DNA of 32,940 nt from Mycobacterium sp. Lineage in GTDB: Bacteria > Actinomycetota > Actinomycetes > Mycobacteriales > Mycobacteriaceae. The notes below the pieces were generated by a model that saw nothing but the letters and a program-made list of their open reading frames with translations, searched no databases and had not been told where the DNA came from. Location: positions 1 through 32,940 of the forward strand of contig VEQU01000017.1 of assembly GCA_018883075.1 (NCBI GenBank), given 5' to 3'. This document shows, piece by piece, positions 8,828-17,656 of this stretch (within the stretch, counting starts at the first letter, position 1; each line of letters begins with the position of its first letter). The position numbers were made by a program, and so were the translations under genes.

Positions 8828-8833
8828 AGCCTA
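8828..8833 (-). promoter_or_regulatory. Candidate -10 box of pcnA
   Basis: The minus strand reads TAGGCT (TANNNT) 8 nt before the pcnA GTG, compatible with a leaderless mRNA. No good -35 is visible. Confidence 0.4.
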
Positions 8834-8863
8834 GTGCTCCGCGGCGCCACCCCGACCGGCAAC

Positions 8864-8869
8864 TACTAT
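8864..8869 (+). promoter_or_regulatory. Candidate -10 box of mutT4
   Basis: TACTAT (TANNNT) ends 7 nt before the GTG at 8877, placing the start point on the start codon. There is no Shine-Dalgarno sequence. Together with the pcnA box it makes a 57-bp bidirectional promoter. Confidence 0.5.
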
Positions 8870-8876
8870 CACTTGG

Positions 8877-9611
8877 GTGTCGGAGGGCGAACGGGCCAAA
8901 CCGCGGCGTCGTCGAGGTCGGCGCCGCACCAGCCGTGCAGCCGGCCCCCCGCATCAGGCCTCGTCGGTCGATGACAGCGCCAACACCACCCCCACCGAAC
9001 CCCCCGCACCGGCCGCCGCCAACTCGGACGGCCCCCGTCCGCGCCCGAGGCGACGGCCCGGCCCGCGACTGCGCACCGTGCATGAGACATCCGCCGGCGG
9101 TCTGGTGGTCGACGGCATCGACAAACCCCGCCACGAGCAGCTCGCCGCGGTGATCGGCCGGACCGACCGGCGGGGCCGGATGCTGTGGTCGCTGCCCAAG
9201 GGGCACATCGAGCAGGGCGAGACACCCGAGCAGACCGCGGCCAGGGAGGTCGCCGAGGAAACCGGCATCCAGGGTGACGTGCTGGCCGCGCTGGGCAGCA
9301 TCGACTACTGGTTCGTCACCGAGGGCCGCCGGGTGCACAAGACCGTGCACCACTATCTGCTGAGCTTCGCCGGCGGCGAACTGTGCGACGAGGACGTCGA
9401 GGTCGCCGAGGTGGCCTGGGTGCCGGTCGCCGAACTGCCCAGCCGACTCGCCTACGCCGACGAGCGCCGGCTGGCCGAAGTCGCCCACGAACTTCTCGAA
9501 CTGCTGCGCAGCGACGGCCCCGCCGCGCTGCCGCCATTGCCTCCGAGTTCCCCGCGCCGCCGCCCGCAGACTCACTCGCACGCCCGCAACCACTCCGCAC
9601 CGGGGTCGTGA
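8877..9611 (+). CDS. mutT4: Nudix hydrolase MutT4
   Basis: A 244-residue Nudix pyrophosphohydrolase, orthologue of Rv3908. The Nudix box is complete at residues 108-130 ([20 protein letters not shown] then TGI), matching GX5EX7REUXEEXGU. Family members cleave nucleoside diphosphate derivatives; the substrate of MutT4 is not settled. Before the Nudix core lie about 60 residues rich in Arg (PRRRRGRRR, then [12 protein letters not shown]), likely disordered and nucleic-acid binding by charge. The C-terminus is a Pro/Ser/His/Arg tail. The GTG start is chosen because of the leaderless-type -10 box. The stop overlaps the next start as GTGA (9608-9611), so the DUF6049 gene is translationally coupled. 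Confidence 0.93.
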   Translation: MSEGERAKPRRRRGRRRTSRAAGPPHQASSVDDSANTTPTEPPAPAAANSDGPRPRPRRRPGPRLRTVHETSAGGLVVDGIDKPRHEQLAAVIGRTDRRGRMLWSLPKGHIEQGETPEQTAAREVAEETGIQGDVLAALGSIDYWFVTEGRRVHKTVHHYLLSFAGGELCDEDVEVAEVAWVPVAELPSRLAYADERRLAEVAHELLELLRSDGPAALPPLPPSSPRRRPQTHSHARNHSAPGS

Positions 9612-11887
9612 CGGCACCGGGAGTCGGCCGGACCAGCCGGCTCGCCCTCGTCGTCGGTCTGCTCGCCGTGCTGCTGGCCCCGGCCGCGGCGCCGCACGCC
9701 GTTGGCGAACCCGCACCGGAGTTCCTGGAGATCCGGATCGACAGCGTCACACCCGACGTCGTGACCACCTCCAGTGAGCCGTCGGTCACCGTCACAGGCA
9801 CCGTCACCAACGTCGGCGACCGGCCGGTGCGCGATATCGTCGGCCGGCTGGAACGCGGCCCGGCGGTGACCACGGCGCCGGAGTTGCGCACCAGCCTCGC
9901 CCCGGGCGGCCAGTTCCAGCCGGTCGGCGAATTCGTCTCCGTGGCAACACAACTCGACCGCGGTCAAGCCGCCGGCTTCCAGTTCGCCTTCCCGTTGCGC
10001 TCCGCCGGTCAGCCGTCGCTGGGCGTCGACGCGCCGGGCGTGTACCCGCTGCTGGTGAACGTCAACGGAACGCCGGACTACGGGGCGCCCGCGCTCCTGG
10101 ATGAGCGCCGCTTCCTGCTGCCGGTGAGCGGTGTGCCCGCCGGCCCGTCATCGGGTGACCCCCTGAACGACATCGTCACCCCCGACACCACCGCGCCGGT
10201 GGCGGTGACGATGCTGTGGCCGCTGGCCGACAAACCGCGGCTGGCGCCCGGCGTGCCCGGCGGCACCACCCCGGTGCGGCTGATGAACGACGATCTGGCG
10301 GTGTTACTGGCCGCCGGCGGACGGCTGGACACGCTGCTCGGCGCGGCGGAGTTCGCGGCGAGCCCCGGTGCGATCGACCCATCGACCGGGGTGGACACCG
10401 CCCTGTGTCTGGCCGTCGACCCGGACCTGCTCGTCACGGTCAACGCCATGACCGTCGGCTATGTGGTGGCCGAGGCCCCGGACGGCCTGGGCACCGCCGC
10501 GCGCCCCGGTACCGGTCAGGCCGCCGCGGTCGCCTGGCTGGACCGCTTGCGCGCGCTGGCCCGGCGGATGTGCGTCATGGCCACGCCGTATGCGCAGGCC
10601 GACCTCGGCGCCCTGCAACGCGTCGGCGACCCCGGGCTCAGCGCGGCCGCCACCAGCGGCGCCGGCATTGTCGACAGGATCCTCGGTGTCACCTCCACCC
10701 GCGGGGTCACCGTGCTCGGCGACGGGCCGCTGACCGATACCGCGCTGAGCCTGCTCAACACCCAGGAGCCCACCGTCGCGATCGCCCCCGATGCCGGCCT
10801 GGGCACCGGGCGGCTGTCCGGCAAGGTCGCCGTCGCATGGTTCGACCCGGCCGTCGGCGCCGCACTGGCCGCCGTGGGCACCGACCCCACCGTGCCGGCC
10901 TATCTCGACGCCGGCCTCACCGTCGCGGTCGGGCGCGACTCCCCGGTGGCGCGCCGCCAGGACGCCGTCGGGGCCATCCTGTGGCAGATGCTGCAACCCG
11001 CCTCGGGCCCACGCGCGGAGGTTCTGGTGCCGCCGATGAAGTGGAGCCCGCAACCGGACGACGCCCGGCTGATCCTCACCACTCTGGCCAACGCCGTTCG
11101 CTCGGGCCTGGCCGTGGCGCGCCCACTCACCACGGTGATCGCCGATGCGACGGCCACCTCGTTCGCCCCCGACCAGAGCGGTCCGCAGGGCGAGGACCGC
11201 GGCCGCTTCGACGACGACGTGGTCACCGCCATCGGAGCCGGGGTGCGTCGTCTCGAGCAACTCGAGGCCGCACTGACCACCGACTCGCGCACCGGGCTCA
11301 CCGGGCCGCAGTACACCGCACCGCTGCGCGAGGACATGCTGCGGGCGCTGAGCCAGACGGAGCCCACTGAGACCCGCAACGACATTGCACGGCAACGACT
11401 CTCAGTCGTCAGCCGGACCATCGAGGATCTCTTTCGGGCTGTCACCGTCGTCAACCCGGGTGACTCCTACACACTGGCCAGCGAGCGCAGCGCGCTGCCG
11501 CTGGCACTGCGCAACGACCTCGGGGTGCCCATCCGGGTGCGTCTGTCGATCGACGCCCCGCCCGGTATGACGGTCACCGACATCGGTGAGCAGGAATTGC
11601 CTCCCGGATACCTCCCGCTGCGGGTGCCCGTGGAAGTCCGGGTGACCCAGCGGGTGGCGGTCGACGTCACATTGCGCACGCCCGACGGTGTGCAACTCGG
11701 AGACCCGGTGCGCCTGTCGGTGCATTCCAACGCCTACGGCAAGGTGCTGTTCGCCATCACCCTCGGCGGCGGCGCGGTACTGGCGCTACTGGTGGGCCGC
11801 CGCCTCTATCACCGCTTCCGCGGCCAACCCGACCGCGCCGACCTCGACCCCCCGGTCGACCACCGCCGCCGCCGGGAGAACGCATGA
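9608..11887 (+). CDS. DUF6049 cell-envelope protein (Rv3909-like)
   Basis: A 759-residue predicted exported, membrane-anchored protein, orthologue of Rv3909, which has no defined biochemistry. The GTG at 9608 overlaps the mutT4 stop and gives a clean signal peptide ([20 protein letters not shown], about residues 9-28). The ectodomain starts with an Ig-like stretch ([20 protein letters not shown] near residue 38), continues through a large middle domain, and ends with a second beta-rich segment (about 610-700). A single transmembrane helix ([16 protein letters not shown], about 712-733) precedes a basic cytoplasmic tail [10 protein letters not shown]. Longer in-frame starts inside mutT4 would bury the signal peptide. 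The stop overlaps the murJ start (ATGA), linking it to lipid II export. A role with MurJ at the membrane is inference. Confidence 0.9.
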   Translation: MTAPGVGRTSRLALVVGLLAVLLAPAAAPHAVGEPAPEFLEIRIDSVTPDVVTTSSEPSVTVTGTVTNVGDRPVRDIVGRLERGPAVTTAPELRTSLAPGGQFQPVGEFVSVATQLDRGQAAGFQFAFPLRSAGQPSLGVDAPGVYPLLVNVNGTPDYGAPALLDERRFLLPVSGVPAGPSSGDPLNDIVTPDTTAPVAVTMLWPLADKPRLAPGVPGGTTPVRLMNDDLAVLLAAGGRLDTLLGAAEFAASPGAIDPSTGVDTALCLAVDPDLLVTVNAMTVGYVVAEAPDGLGTAARPGTGQAAAVAWLDRLRALARRMCVMATPYAQADLGALQRVGDPGLSAAATSGAGIVDRILGVTSTRGVTVLGDGPLTDTALSLLNTQEPTVAIAPDAGLGTGRLSGKVAVAWFDPAVGAALAAVGTDPTVPAYLDAGLTVAVGRDSPVARRQDAVGAILWQMLQPASGPRAEVLVPPMKWSPQPDDARLILTTLANAVRSGLAVARPLTTVIADATATSFAPDQSGPQGEDRGRFDDDVVTAIGAGVRRLEQLEAALTTDSRTGLTGPQYTAPLREDMLRALSQTEPTETRNDIARQRLSVVSRTIEDLFRAVTVVNPGDSYTLASERSALPLALRNDLGVPIRVRLSIDAPPGMTVTDIGEQELPPGYLPLRVPVEVRVTQRVAVDVTLRTPDGVQLGDPVRLSVHSNAYGKVLFAITLGGGAVLALLVGRRLYHRFRGQPDRADLDPPVDHRRRRENA

Positions 11888-14800
11888 GTACCCCACCGCC
11901 GGGCAGAACCCAGCGCCCCGAGCTCTCCGACGCGGCGGTGGTGTCGCGCTCCTGGGGCATGGCGCTGGCGACGCTGGTCAGCCGCATCACCGGGTTCATC
12001 CGGATCGTGCTGCTGGCCGCGATCCTCGGCGCGGCGCTGTCGAGTGCGTTCTCGGTGGCCAATCAGCTGCCGAACCTGATCGCCGCCCTGGTGCTGGAGG
12101 CCACCTTCACCGCGATCTTCGTCCCCGTACTCGCCCGGGCCGAACGCGACGACCCCGACGGCGGCGAGGCGTTCGTACGGCGGCTGGTGACGCTGGCGAC
12201 GGCCCTGCTGCTCGCTGCCACCGTGGCCTCCGTGGCGGCCGCGCCGTTGCTGGTGCGCCTCATGCTCGGCGGCGATCCGAAGGTCGACACCGCGCTGACG
12301 ACCTCCTTCGCCTTCTTGCTGCTGCCGCAGGTCCTCTTCTACGGCCTGTCGTCAGTCTTCATGGCGATCCTGAACAACCGCAACGTGTTCGGCCCGCCCG
12401 CCTGGGCCCCGGTGGTCAACAACATCGTCGCCATCGCCACGCTCGGACTGTTCGTGCTCGTGCCGGGCGAACTGTCGATCGACCCCGTCGCCATGGGCAG
12501 CGCGAAACTTCTCGTTCTGGGCATCGGCACCACTCTCGGGGTGGTCGCCCAGGCCGCGGTGCTACTGGTCGCCATCCGCGCCGAGCGGATCAGCCTGCGG
12601 CCGCTGTGGGGCATCGACGCGCGGCTCAAACGCTTCGGCATGATGGCCGCGGCCATGGTGCTCTACGTGCTGATCAGCCAGATCGGCCTGGTCGTCGGCA
12701 ACCAGATCGCCAGCACCGCAGCCGCTTCCGGGCCGGCGATCTACTACTACGCCTGGCTCGTGTTGATGCTGCCGTTCGGCATGATCGGCGTGACGATCCT
12801 GACGGTCGTCATGCCGCGGCTGAGCCGCAACGCCGCCGCCGAGGACATCCCCGCGGTGCGCGCCGACCTATCGCTGGCCACCCGGCTCACGATGGTGACG
12901 CTCATCCCGGTGGTGGCGCTGATGACCATCGGCGGGCCGGCGATCGGCAGCGCGCTGTTCGCCTACGGGAACTTCGGTGAGGTCGACGCGAACTACCTCG
13001 GCATCGCGATCGCGATGTCGGCGTTCACCCTGATCCCCTACGCGCTGGTGCTGTTGCAGTTGCGGGTGTTCTACGCGCGCGAACAACCGTGGACGCCGAT
13101 CCTGATCATCGTCGCGATCACGACGGTGAAGATCGTCTTCTCACTACTGGCTCCGCACCTCACCGATGACCCCGAGCTGGTGGCCGGCTACCTCGGCGCC
13201 GCCAATGGGCTCGGCTTCGTGGCCGGCGCAATCCTGGGACATCTGCTGTTGCGCCGCTCGCTGCGCGCAACGGGCCGGATGCTCGATTCCGCGGCGGTGC
13301 GCACCGTCACGGCGACCGCGGCGGCGGTGATCGTCGCAGCCCTGGTCGCCGCCGGCGTCGACCGGCTGCTGCACCTGGATCTGCTCACCACTCGAAGCGG
13401 CGGCGGCGGGTCGATGGTGCGTCTGTTGATCCTCGCGGTGGTCCTGCTCGCGGTCGGCGGCTCGCTGATGCTGGCCGCCCGGGTGCCCGATGCCATCGCC
13501 GCCAAGGACGCCGTGGCGCGCCGGCTCACCGATCAGCCCCCGCAGGACCCGCCCCCCGGCCCCGGCTCTCACCTGCCCGGAAAGCCGGACGGTGTCACGT
13601 ACGCTCGTCGTGGCATTTCACGCGAGTTGAAAGGACCGGGGCTGAGCGACGATCTTTCCGGCGGCGCCGGCGACTTCCATCCCGACGTGACCGGGCGGCC
13701 CACCGACCCCGCCGCCCCCCGTGGTCGACACCAGGCCGGCCCGACCGAGAGCACCCTTGTCGCCGGCGCCGGCATCGCCGACGGCCGCTACCGCCTGCTG
13801 GTGTTCCACGGCGGCCCGCCCGGTCTTCAGTTCTGGCAGGCCCTCGACACCGCGCTGGACCGGCAGGTCGCGCTGACGTTCATCGACCCCGACCATCGCC
13901 TGGCACCAGATCAGGTAAAGGCCACCCTGGACCGGACCCTCGCTCTGAGCCGGATCGAACGCCCCGGCCTGGCGCGGGTGCTCGACGTCACCGCCACCGC
14001 GACGGGTGGTCTGGTGGTGTCGGAATGGATCCGCGGCGGCTCGCTGAAGGAGGTGGCCGACACCTCGCCCTCACCGATCGGCGCCGCACGCGCCATCCAG
14101 TCACTGGCCGCCGCCGTCGACGAGGCGCACCGCAATGGCGTCGCTCTGTCGATCGACCATCCCAGCCGCATCAGGGTCAGCATGGACGGCGACGTCGCAC
14201 TCGCCTTCCCCGCCACACTGCCGACCGCCACGCAGGCCGACGACGTCCGTGGCGTCGGCGCCGCGCTCTACGCACTGCTCGTCGACCGCTGGCCGCTGCC
14301 CGAGACCGGCACCCCCAGCGGACTGCGTCCGGCTCAGACCGGCGCCGACGGCGTTGTCGTCGAACCGCAGGCGGTCAAGGGCGACATCCCCTTCCAGATC
14401 TCCGCGGCCGCCGCACGCGCCGTGCAACCCGGCGGCGGCATCAGCACCGCGCCCACCCTGCTGCACCTGCTCACCCAGGCGACCGCCGCCGCCGACCGCA
14501 CCGATCTTGTCGAACCCGTGCCGGCGGCCGCGGAACCGCCCCGGCGGCGGCCGCCCGCGGCACCGCCTGCCGGTCCGGCTGCGGGCCCGGCCGCGGGTCC
14601 GGCCGCGCGCCCGACAGAAGACCCCGCGGAGGTGGCCGCCCGGCGCAAGCGCACCCTGCTCATCGGGATCGCGGCCGGCGGCGCGGTAATGCTGATCGCA
14701 CTCCTGGTCCTCGCGTCGTTCCTCGGCCGCATCTTCGGTGACGTCGGCGGCGGTCTCAAAGGCGACCAACTCGGTCTGAACACCACGACCACCACCACCT

Positions 14801-15279
14801 CGGGCGCCTCCGGCGACACCAACCCCGGCGGGGTCGTGAAACCCGTTGCGGCGACGGTCTTCTCACCGATGGGCGGGGCCGATGCGCCGGATCTGGCTGA
14901 CCTCGCGATCGACGGCGACCCGGCGACGGTATGGCCGACGGACACCTACACCGACACCCCGCCGTTCCCCAACTTCAAAAACGGCGTAGGGCTGATGCTG
15001 CGACTTCCCGAACCCACCAAGGTGGGCGAGGTGACGGTCTCGGTGTCGAGCACCGGGACACAGGTGCAGATCCGGTCGGCCTCCAGCGCGAACCCGCCGT
15101 CGCTAGAGGACACCACCCTGCTGACCGGACCCACCGCGCTGCGGCCGGGCTCGAACACCATCGAGGTTCCCGGCGCGGAGCCGACGTCGTATCTGCTGGT
15201 GTGGATCTCCACGCTGGGCCAGACCAACGGCAAGAACCGCACCGACGTCTCCGAGGTCACCGTCCGCTCGGCATCCTGA
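11884..15279 (+). CDS. murJ: MurJ lipid II flippase fused to a pseudokinase and extracellular domain
   Basis: A 1131-residue orthologue of Rv3910 (MviN). Residues about 15-535 are the 14-helix MurJ flippase that moves lipid II across the membrane (early motif SRITGFIRIVLLAAILG; ANQLPNLI). A linker leads to a kinase-like domain at about 630-880. It is catalytically dead: no glycine loop in DGRYRLLVFHGGPPG, the VAIK lysine is Thr (VALTFID), the HRD loop reads SIDHPSR and the DFG position reads GDVALAF. In M. tuberculosis this domain is phosphorylated by PknB and then recruits FhaA. A Pro/Ala linker, one helix (LLIGIAAGGAVMLIALLVLA, about 923-945) and an extracellular beta-sandwich-like domain (about 987-1131) follow. 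It is coupled to the DUF6049 gene by ATGA. Confidence 0.95.
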   Translation: MSTPPPGRTQRPELSDAAVVSRSWGMALATLVSRITGFIRIVLLAAILGAALSSAFSVANQLPNLIAALVLEATFTAIFVPVLARAERDDPDGGEAFVRRLVTLATALLLAATVASVAAAPLLVRLMLGGDPKVDTALTTSFAFLLLPQVLFYGLSSVFMAILNNRNVFGPPAWAPVVNNIVAIATLGLFVLVPGELSIDPVAMGSAKLLVLGIGTTLGVVAQAAVLLVAIRAERISLRPLWGIDARLKRFGMMAAAMVLYVLISQIGLVVGNQIASTAAASGPAIYYYAWLVLMLPFGMIGVTILTVVMPRLSRNAAAEDIPAVRADLSLATRLTMVTLIPVVALMTIGGPAIGSALFAYGNFGEVDANYLGIAIAMSAFTLIPYALVLLQLRVFYAREQPWTPILIIVAITTVKIVFSLLAPHLTDDPELVAGYLGAANGLGFVAGAILGHLLLRRSLRATGRMLDSAAVRTVTATAAAVIVAALVAAGVDRLLHLDLLTTRSGGGGSMVRLLILAVVLLAVGGSLMLAARVPDAIAAKDAVARRLTDQPPQDPPPGPGSHLPGKPDGVTYARRGISRELKGPGLSDDLSGGAGDFHPDVTGRPTDPAAPRGRHQAGPTESTLVAGAGIADGRYRLLVFHGGPPGLQFWQALDTALDRQVALTFIDPDHRLAPDQVKATLDRTLALSRIERPGLARVLDVTATATGGLVVSEWIRGGSLKEVADTSPSPIGAARAIQSLAAAVDEAHRNGVALSIDHPSRIRVSMDGDVALAFPATLPTATQADDVRGVGAALYALLVDRWPLPETGTPSGLRPAQTGADGVVVEPQAVKGDIPFQISAAAARAVQPGGGISTAPTLLHLLTQATAAADRTDLVEPVPAAAEPPRRRPPAAPPAGPAAGPAAGPAARPTEDPAEVAARRKRTLLIGIAAGGAVMLIALLVLASFLGRIFGDVGGGLKGDQLGLNTTTTTTSGASGDTNPGGVVKPVAATVFSPMGGADAPDLADLAIDGDPATVWPTDTYTDTPPFPNFKNGVGLMLRLPEPTKVGEVTVSVSSTGTQVQIRSASSANPPSLEDTTLLTGPTALRPGSNTIEVPGAEPTSYLLVWISTLGQTNGKNRTDVSEVTVRSAS

Positions 15280-15323
15280 ACAGGTCCGCCCGCAGGTGAA
15301 GTGCCCGCCGGTGAACCGCTGGC

Positions 15324-15329
15324 TAACGT
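15324..15329 (+). promoter_or_regulatory. Candidate -10 box of sigM
   Basis: TAACGT (TANNNT) lies 7 nt before the ATG at 15337, giving leaderless spacing. I found no GGAAC-type ECF -35 motif upstream, so autoregulation from this box is not supported. Confidence 0.35.
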
Positions 15330-15336
15330 GCGGCCG

Positions 15337-15891
15337 ATGGTCAGCTCCACCGATGACTCGCGCAGCGACACCGCACTGCTGTGCGCCCACCTCGACGGCG
15401 ACCGGCATGCCTTCGCCGAACTGGTGGGCCGTCACCGCCCCCGCCTCTACAGGCTGGCCCGCTGGCGCAGCCAGAGCGCGGAGGACGCCGACGACGCGCT
15501 GCAGGAGGCGCTGCTCGCCGCGCACCGATGCGCCGGCGGGTTCCGCAACGACTCCGCGGTGGGCAGTTGGCTGCATCGCATCGTGATCAACGCCTGCACC
15601 GATAGGTTGCGGCGCAACGCCGCCCGGCCCACCGTGGCACTGCCCGATCACGCCGACGACACCGGCGCGGTCGCCGATCACGCCGCCGGCGTGACGACGG
15701 CGGTCGTGGTGCGCCAAGCCCTCATGCGGTTGCCGGCCGAGCAGCGCGCCGCGGTGGTCGCCGTCGACATGCACGGCTACTCAGTCGCCGACGCGGCCCG
15801 GCTGCTCGGCGTCGCCGAGGGCACCGTCAAAAGCCGCTGCGCGCGGGCGCGGGCCCGGCTGGCCGTTCTGCTGGATCCGGCGGGGAACTGA
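15337..15891 (+). CDS. sigM: ECF RNA polymerase sigma factor SigM
   Basis: A 184-residue group 4 (ECF) sigma factor. Region 2 covers about residues 10-90 (DRHAFAELVGRHRPRLYRLA, DADDALQEALLAAHR, SWLHRIVINACTDRLRR). Region 4 (about 120-180) has RLPAEQRAAVVAVDMHGYSV and the helix-turn-helix AARLLGVAEGTVKSRCARAR, which is nearly identical to M. tuberculosis SigM (Rv3911) as I recall it. I chose the ATG at 15337 because of the TAACGT hexamer at leaderless distance; an alternative GTG at 15301 adds 12 residues but has a poorly spaced Shine-Dalgarno. The gene lies 57 nt after murJ. Its usual partner, the membrane anti-sigma factor RsmA, is represented only by a short ORF downstream. Confidence 0.93.
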   Translation: MVSSTDDSRSDTALLCAHLDGDRHAFAELVGRHRPRLYRLARWRSQSAEDADDALQEALLAAHRCAGGFRNDSAVGSWLHRIVINACTDRLRRNAARPTVALPDHADDTGAVADHAAGVTTAVVVRQALMRLPAEQRAAVVAVDMHGYSVADAARLLGVAEGTVKSRCARARARLAVLLDPAGN

Positions 15892-15907
15892 CGCGCACAC
15901 TGGTGGC

Positions 15908-16198
15908 GTGGACCCTGTCCTGATGGAGTCCGTTCTACCGGACCCCGCTCTGCCGGACCCCGCTTCGGGCACCAACACCGTCACCGGATCACCCGGTAGG
16001 CGCCCGGCCCACGCCGCCCGTCCGTCCACCGGGCGCGGCGTCTGGCTGGTGGCGGCCGGACTGATCCTGGCGGGTGCCGCCGTGGCGGCCGGCGCGGTGG
16101 CGATCTCGGCCGGCGGGGCGGCGCCCAGCGCGCCGGCCAGTGCCCGCAGCATCACGGCCACCCCGACGGCCACGGACACGTCGGTTCAGCGGCCGTGA
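15908..16198 (+). CDS. Short single-pass membrane protein at the rsmA position
   Basis: A 96-residue ORF starting with GTG, 16 nt after sigM on the same strand. It has a Pro-rich N-terminus ([10 protein letters not shown] direct repeat), one strong transmembrane helix at about residues 45-68 ([20 protein letters not shown]) and a Thr/Ala-rich tail. M. tuberculosis sigM is followed by the anti-sigma factor RsmA (Rv3912, about 250 residues by memory) with a cytoplasmic anti-sigma domain ahead of its helix. Here no such domain is present, and the 371 bp between sigM and trxB cannot hold one. This may be a reduced RsmA that kept only its membrane anchor, or a chance ORF in its remnant. I saw no frameshifted anti-sigma sequence in the other frames. 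Confidence 0.55.
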   Translation: MDPVLMESVLPDPALPDPASGTNTVTGSPGRRPAHAARPSTGRGVWLVAAGLILAGAAVAAGAVAISAGGAAPSAPASARSITATPTATDTSVQRP

Positions 16199-16209
16199 AC
16201 AACACCGGC

Positions 16210-16237
16210 GGGAACACCGCCGCCTAGGCTGGCGTTT
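16210..16237 (+). promoter_or_regulatory. SigH-type promoter of trxB-trxC
   Basis: GGGAACA (16210-16216), a 16-nt spacer and CGTTT (16233-16237) match the mycobacterial SigH consensus GGGAAYA-N16/17-cGTT. SigH answers oxidative and heat stress and is known to drive the thioredoxin genes in M. tuberculosis. The expected start point is a few nt downstream, ahead of the trxB ribosome binding site AGAAAGG (16251-16257). Confidence 0.75.
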
Positions 16238-16262
16238 GAGATTGCGACGCAGAAAGGCTGGC

Positions 16263-17243
16263 ATGTCCGAGAAAACCATTCACGACGTGATCGTCATCGG
16301 ATCCGGCCCGGCCGGCTACACCGCCGCGATCTACACCGCGAGGGCCCAGCTGGCGCCGCTGGTGTTCGAGGGCACCGAGTTCGGCGGTGCCCTGATGACC
16401 ACCACGGAGGTGGAGAACTACCCCGGTTTCCGCTCCGGCATCACCGGCCCCGAACTCATGGACGAGATGCGCGAACAGGCGCTGCGGTTCGGCGCCGACC
16501 TGCAGATGGAGGATGTCGAATCGGTCTCGCTGGCCGGCCCGATCAAAGAGGTGGTGACCGCCGGCGGCGAAACACACCGCGCCCGGGCGGTGATCCTCGC
16601 GATGGGCGCCGCACCCCGCTATCTCGGCGTCCCCGGCGAGCAGGAATTGCTGGGCCGCGGCGTCAGCTCCTGCGCGACCTGTGACGGCTTCTTCTTCAAG
16701 GATCAGGACATCGCGGTGATCGGCGGCGGCGACTCCGCGATGGAGGAGGCCACCTTCCTGACCCGCTTCGCGCGCAGCGTCACACTGGTGCACCGCCGCG
16801 AGGAGTTCCGTGCTTCGAAGATCATGCTCGAACGCGCCCGGACCAACGACAAGATCACCTTCCTCACCAACACCGCCGTCGTCGAGGTCGAAGGCGACTC
16901 GACGGTGACCGGCCTGCGGGTGCGCAATACCGTCACGGGCGAGGAGTCCACTCTGGCGGTTACGGGTGTTTTCATCGCGATCGGTCACGATCCGCGCTCC
17001 GAATTGGTCTCCGGCACAGTGGATCTCGACCCGGACGGCTACGTCTTGGTCGCTGCGGGCAGCACCGCCACCTCGCTTCCCGGGGTGTTCGCCGCCGGCG
17101 ACCTGGTGGACCGCACCTACCGGCAGGCCATCACTGCGGCAGGCAGCGGCTGCGCCGCGGCCATCGACGCGGAGCGCTGGCTGGCCGAGGGTGATGACGC
17201 CGCTCAGGAACCGGGCAGCGCGATGATCGGGGCGCGCCGATGA
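16263..17243 (+). CDS. trxB: Thioredoxin reductase
   Basis: A 326-residue low-molecular-weight thioredoxin reductase: an FAD- and NADPH-dependent cytoplasmic enzyme that reduces thioredoxin. The FAD-binding [12 protein letters not shown] is at residues 13-24, the redox-active CATC is in [11 protein letters not shown] near 139-142, the NADPH-binding [10 protein letters not shown] follows at about 157-166, and the C-terminal FAD motif is [10 protein letters not shown] near 280. Length is normal. The ATG at 16263 follows AGAAAGG by 5 nt. The stop overlaps the trxC start as ATGA, and a SigH-type promoter lies directly upstream, so the pair should be induced by disulfide stress. It corresponds to Rv3913 (trxB2). 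Confidence 0.97.
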   Translation: MSEKTIHDVIVIGSGPAGYTAAIYTARAQLAPLVFEGTEFGGALMTTTEVENYPGFRSGITGPELMDEMREQALRFGADLQMEDVESVSLAGPIKEVVTAGGETHRARAVILAMGAAPRYLGVPGEQELLGRGVSSCATCDGFFFKDQDIAVIGGGDSAMEEATFLTRFARSVTLVHRREEFRASKIMLERARTNDKITFLTNTAVVEVEGDSTVTGLRVRNTVTGEESTLAVTGVFIAIGHDPRSELVSGTVDLDPDGYVLVAAGSTATSLPGVFAAGDLVDRTYRQAITAAGSGCAAAIDAERWLAEGDDAAQEPGSAMIGARR

Positions 17244-17566
17244 GCGACGCGACCGTGGCGGTGTCCGACGACTCCTTCGCCGCGACCGTGCTCGAAAGCA
17301 CCACCCCCGTGCTGGTCGACTTCTGGGCCACCTGGTGCGGCCCGTGCAAGATGATCGCGCCGGTGCTCGAGGAGATCGCCGCCGAGAAGGCCGGTGTGCT
17401 GCGGGTGGCCAAGATCGACGTCGACGCCAACCCGGCCACCGCCCGCGACTATCAGGTGGTCTCCATTCCCACCCTCATCTTGTTCAAGAACGGGCAACCG
17501 GTGCGTCGCATCGTCGGCGCCAAGGGCAAGGCCGCCCTGCTTCGGGAGATCGACGGCGACCTGTAG
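17240..17566 (+). CDS. trxC: Thioredoxin
   Basis: A 108-residue classical thioredoxin, equivalent to Rv3914 (TrxC). The active site WCGPCK is in [20 protein letters not shown] at about residues 32-37, followed by the conserved KIDVDANP and the cis-proline segment [13 protein letters not shown]. It is a cytoplasmic protein disulfide reductant recycled by TrxB. It starts inside the trxB stop codon (ATGA), which is the normal mycobacterial arrangement, and needs no promoter of its own. Confidence 0.97.
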   Translation: MSDATVAVSDDSFAATVLESTTPVLVDFWATWCGPCKMIAPVLEEIAAEKAGVLRVAKIDVDANPATARDYQVVSIPTLILFKNGQPVRRIVGAKGKAALLREIDGDL

Positions 17567-17656
17567 CGAGAGACCGCGGTTGTTGACCTTCTTGTGACCG
17601 GATATCGCTGGTAGGGGTTTGGCGCAACCAGCGGCGTTTCTGCGACAATCTTTGCC

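Noticed and set aside
8820..9716. N-terminal extension of pcnA by about 299 codons
   Set aside because: It runs antisense through mutT4 and carries no domain. The GTG at 8819 has a -10 box at leaderless spacing and gives the family length.
10304..11395. 363-codon minus-strand open frame inside the DUF6049 gene
   Set aside because: A GC-driven shadow frame. The plus-strand frame has a signal peptide, a membrane anchor and coupled neighbours.
15240..15336. SigM autoregulatory promoter (GGAAC-type -35)
   Set aside because: No GGAAC with a suitably spaced CGTC element is present upstream of sigM.
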